Both the position numbers and the translations under genes were made by a program. A stretch of 16,068 bases of DNA from CBDVBZ01 sp965372355 (lineage in GTDB: Bacteria > Krumholzibacteriota > Krumholzibacteriia > WVZY01), in NCBI GenBank assembly GCA_965372355.1, contig CBDVBZ010000082.1, positions 1 to 16,068 of the forward strand, given 5' to 3'. Within the stretch, counting starts at the first letter, position 1. Each line of letters opens with the position of its first letter. The notes under the pieces were generated by a model, which worked only from the letters and a program-made list of their open reading frames with translations, had not been told where the DNA came from and searched no databases. Positions 14,496-16,068 of the stretch are shown here, piece by piece.

Positions 14496-15772
14496 TGTGA
14501 TTCCTTAGCGATAGACCAATCCAATTGAGGCCTGACAACACCGGGAATTGGCCCGGCATAACCGTAACGATTTGAACGTTCGTCCATTGGATCTACAACA
14601 TTAAAAGTCAAGGCGTTTTTGTCAAAGAACTCGACCCTTAATGAACCGCCGTCAGGATAGGTAGTTATTGCCACGCCAACAAAGTAGGCTCCCTCATTTA
14701 GAAACTGGCGCGGGATCTTGCAATCCGCGCAATATATCCCCGGAGACATGCTCGTAACGTCCTTGGCAGAGGTCACAAATGCGTAACTTCCATCCGATAT
14801 GAAGAAATGAAAGTTTGGGACGCATTTTCCATCGATTTGCTTTTTTATTCTGTATCTCATCCGAACCGTTAGTTCGTCGTGAATGGTGATGTCAGAAAAG
14901 TTTGACAACCCGATTAATTCAGCGCCGAGTAACTCTGCTGTGTCGCTCTTGAATTCCCGCGCGTTGGCTGCATTTCGTTGGTTGGTGGCTTGATAGTATT
15001 TCATCACCGCATCGGATACTTGACCATAGAATTCCAGCATGCCGTCATTTAACACCATGCCTCTCTGGCAAAGATTGGAAATCATCGCCATGTTGTGGCT
15101 GACAAACAACACCGTCCGCCCCTCCTTCCCCACCTCCTCCATCTTCCCCAAACACTTCTTCTGAAACTGCGCATCCCCCACCGCCAGCACCTCATCAACG
15201 ATCAGGATTTCCGGCTCCAGATGCGCCGCTACGGCAAATGCGAGGCGCACGTACATCCCGGAGGAATAGCGCTTGACCGGCGTATCGAGAAACCTTTCGA
15301 TCTCGGCAAACGCCACGATCTCGTCGAACTTGCGCTTGATATCCACTCGAGACATGCCAAGGATAGCGCCGTTAAGGAAAGTGTTCTCCCGCCCAGTCAG
15401 CTCCGGGTGAAAACCGGTGCCGACCTCGAGGAGGGATGCCACGCGCCCGCTAATTTCGATGCGTCCGGTGGTGGGTTCTGTGATTCGACAAAGAATTTTG
15501 AGGAGGGTCGATTTGCCGGCGCCGTTGCGGCCAATGATGCCAACCCGGTCACCGGGTTGGATGTCGAAGTTGAGATTCCTGAGAGCCCAGAGCTCTTCAA
15601 GCTCCGTGTTTTCAACATTTGGAGACAGGGGATGGCGCAGGCGCTGGTAAAACCCACGTGCCGTATGGGCCAAAGTGTCGCGCAGGGACTGATAGCGGTA
15701 GGCACTTCCCGCATTGCGGTCGTGGCCGATGATGTATTTCTTGCCGAGGTTTTCGACCTTGATGATGCTCAT
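14492..15772 (-). CDS. wzt: Wzt-type polysaccharide ABC transporter ATPase with C-terminal substrate-recognition domain
   Basis: 426 residues from the ATG at 15772-15770 (MSIIKVENLGKKY); the frame is open 43 codons further but overlaps the permease gene. The nucleotide-binding domain has Walker A GRNGAGKS (81-88), signature YSSGM (169-173), Walker B ILIVDE (189-194) and the H-loop His226. The segment at about 30-60 before ALRNLNF is the insertion typical of Wzt/TagH. A C-terminal domain of about 150 residues (about 275-426), ending YGYAGPIPGVVRPQLDW, matches Wzt C-terminal domains, which in E. coli O8/O9a bind the modified non-reducing end of the finished chain. With Wzm it exports the lipid-linked glycan across the inner membrane. 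Its start overlaps the wzm stop (ATGA). Confidence 0.96.
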   Translation of the reverse strand: MSIIKVENLGKKYIIGHDRNAGSAYRYQSLRDTLAHTARGFYQRLRHPLSPNVENTELEELWALRNLNFDIQPGDRVGIIGRNGAGKSTLLKILCRITEPTTGRIEISGRVASLLEVGTGFHPELTGRENTFLNGAILGMSRVDIKRKFDEIVAFAEIERFLDTPVKRYSSGMYVRLAFAVAAHLEPEILIVDEVLAVGDAQFQKKCLGKMEEVGKEGRTVLFVSHNMAMISNLCQRGMVLNDGMLEFYGQVSDAVMKYYQATNQRNAANAREFKSDTAELLGAELIGLSNFSDITIHDELTVRMRYRIKKQIDGKCVPNFHFFISDGSYAFVTSAKDVTSMSPGIYCADCKIPRQFLNEGAYFVGVAITTYPDGGSLRVEFFDKNALTFNVVDPMDERSNRYGYAGPIPGVVRPQLDWSIAKESQ

Positions 15773-16068
15773 ATCACGTCCGCAAATTTGCGTTCCATGC
15801 TTCGGAAGGACCCAAACCCGACAATGAACAACAGACCCGCGAGGCCCACGGAAAAGAAAAAGCCCGGCCAGTACATCTGGGTATTGCCGATGATCGCCCA
15901 ACGGAATCCATCAATCACGCCGACCATGGGGTTCAACGAATAGATCAGGCGCCATTTATCGGGCACCACGGAGCTACTGAATCCGACGGGGGAAATATAG
16001 AGCCCGAATTGAATGATAAAGGGCAGTACGTATCGAAAATCGCGGTACTTCACATTAAGGGCAGAGAT
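15769..16068 (-). CDS. wzm: Wzm-type ABC-2 polysaccharide export permease, C-terminal part
   Basis: The last 99 residues are present; the N-terminus lies beyond the right edge and the frame is open to the end of the window. It begins ISALNVKYRDFRYVLPFI, the conserved cytoplasmic loop before a membrane segment in ABC-2 polysaccharide permeases. Hydrophobic segments are visible around VLPFIIQFGLYISPVGF and WPGFFFSVGLAGLLFIVGF, with SLNPMVGVIDGFRW between them, also a family landmark. It forms the inner-membrane channel with Wzt. It is the most upstream gene visible in the right-hand operon, so the operon promoter must lie outside the window. Confidence 0.92.
   Translation of the reverse strand: MSALNVKYRDFRYVLPFIIQFGLYISPVGFSSSVVPDKWRLIYSLNPMVGVIDGFRWAIIGNTQMYWPGFFFSVGLAGLLFIVGFGSFRSMERKFADVI

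Noticed and set aside
15095..15943. 282-codon plus-strand frame opposite wzt
   Set aside because: Antisense to the well-conserved ATPase domain; no domain of its own.
1..16068. CRISPR arrays, tRNA, rRNA, transposases
   Set aside because: No regularly spaced repeats, tRNA-like cloverleaf, rRNA sequence or transposase motifs were seen on reading both strands.

Overview
The window is a surface-polysaccharide (O-antigen or capsule type) biosynthesis and export region from a Gram-negative bacterium. The Gram-negative call rests on a Wzm/Wzt-type ABC exporter and CDP-deoxysugar genes; nothing here fixes the phylum. Base composition is a mosaic. Positions 1 to about 6800 are very GC-rich (line 5221-5280 has 44 G/C of 60). 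About 6900-8210 is AT-rich (line 7501-7560 has 17 of 60). From 8265 to the end it is intermediate (line 10741-10800 has 26, line 12901-12960 has 37). This suggests blocks of different origin joined at one glycan locus.

Left block, minus strand, read right to left: a broken glycosyltransferase relic (3105-3401), a zinc-ribbon SAM methyltransferase (2004-3101), a family 4-like glycosyltransferase (953-1996) and an asparagine-synthase-type amidotransferase with a GTG start that runs off the left edge (1-868). Divergent from these on the plus strand are a GT2 glycosyltransferase (3611-4501), a GT4 glycosyltransferase (4498-5757, ATGA-coupled) and a second zinc-ribbon methyltransferase (5777-6799). 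The spacer between the two units (3402-3610) holds a perfect 24-bp palindrome.

Middle: a single AT-rich plus-strand GT2 gene (6915-8207) that converges on the right-hand operon.

Right block, minus strand, transcribed from beyond the right edge toward 8265: Wzm permease (C-terminal part), Wzt ATPase with a C-terminal substrate-recognition domain, RfbF (CDP-glucose synthesis), RfbG (CDP-glucose 4,6-dehydratase), an RmlC-type 3,5-epimerase, a TylC3/NovU-type C-methyltransferase, a DegT/perosamine-synthase-like aminotransferase, a sugar N-formyltransferase and a CmcI-type O-methyltransferase. All eight junctions are 4-nt stop/start overlaps. One uses GTGA and one appears to use a rare CTG start (CTGA).

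The gene set reads as an ordered pathway: Glc-1-P to CDP-glucose, to the 4-keto-6-deoxy sugar, then epimerisation, C-methylation (probably C-3), 4-amination, N-formylation and possibly O-methylation. The predicted product is an unusual CDP-4-formamido-3-C-methyl-4,6-dideoxyhexose. It is co-transcribed with an exporter whose ATPase carries a domain of the kind that can read chain-end modifications. This pathway, the relic gene and the overlap architecture are the points most worth checking.
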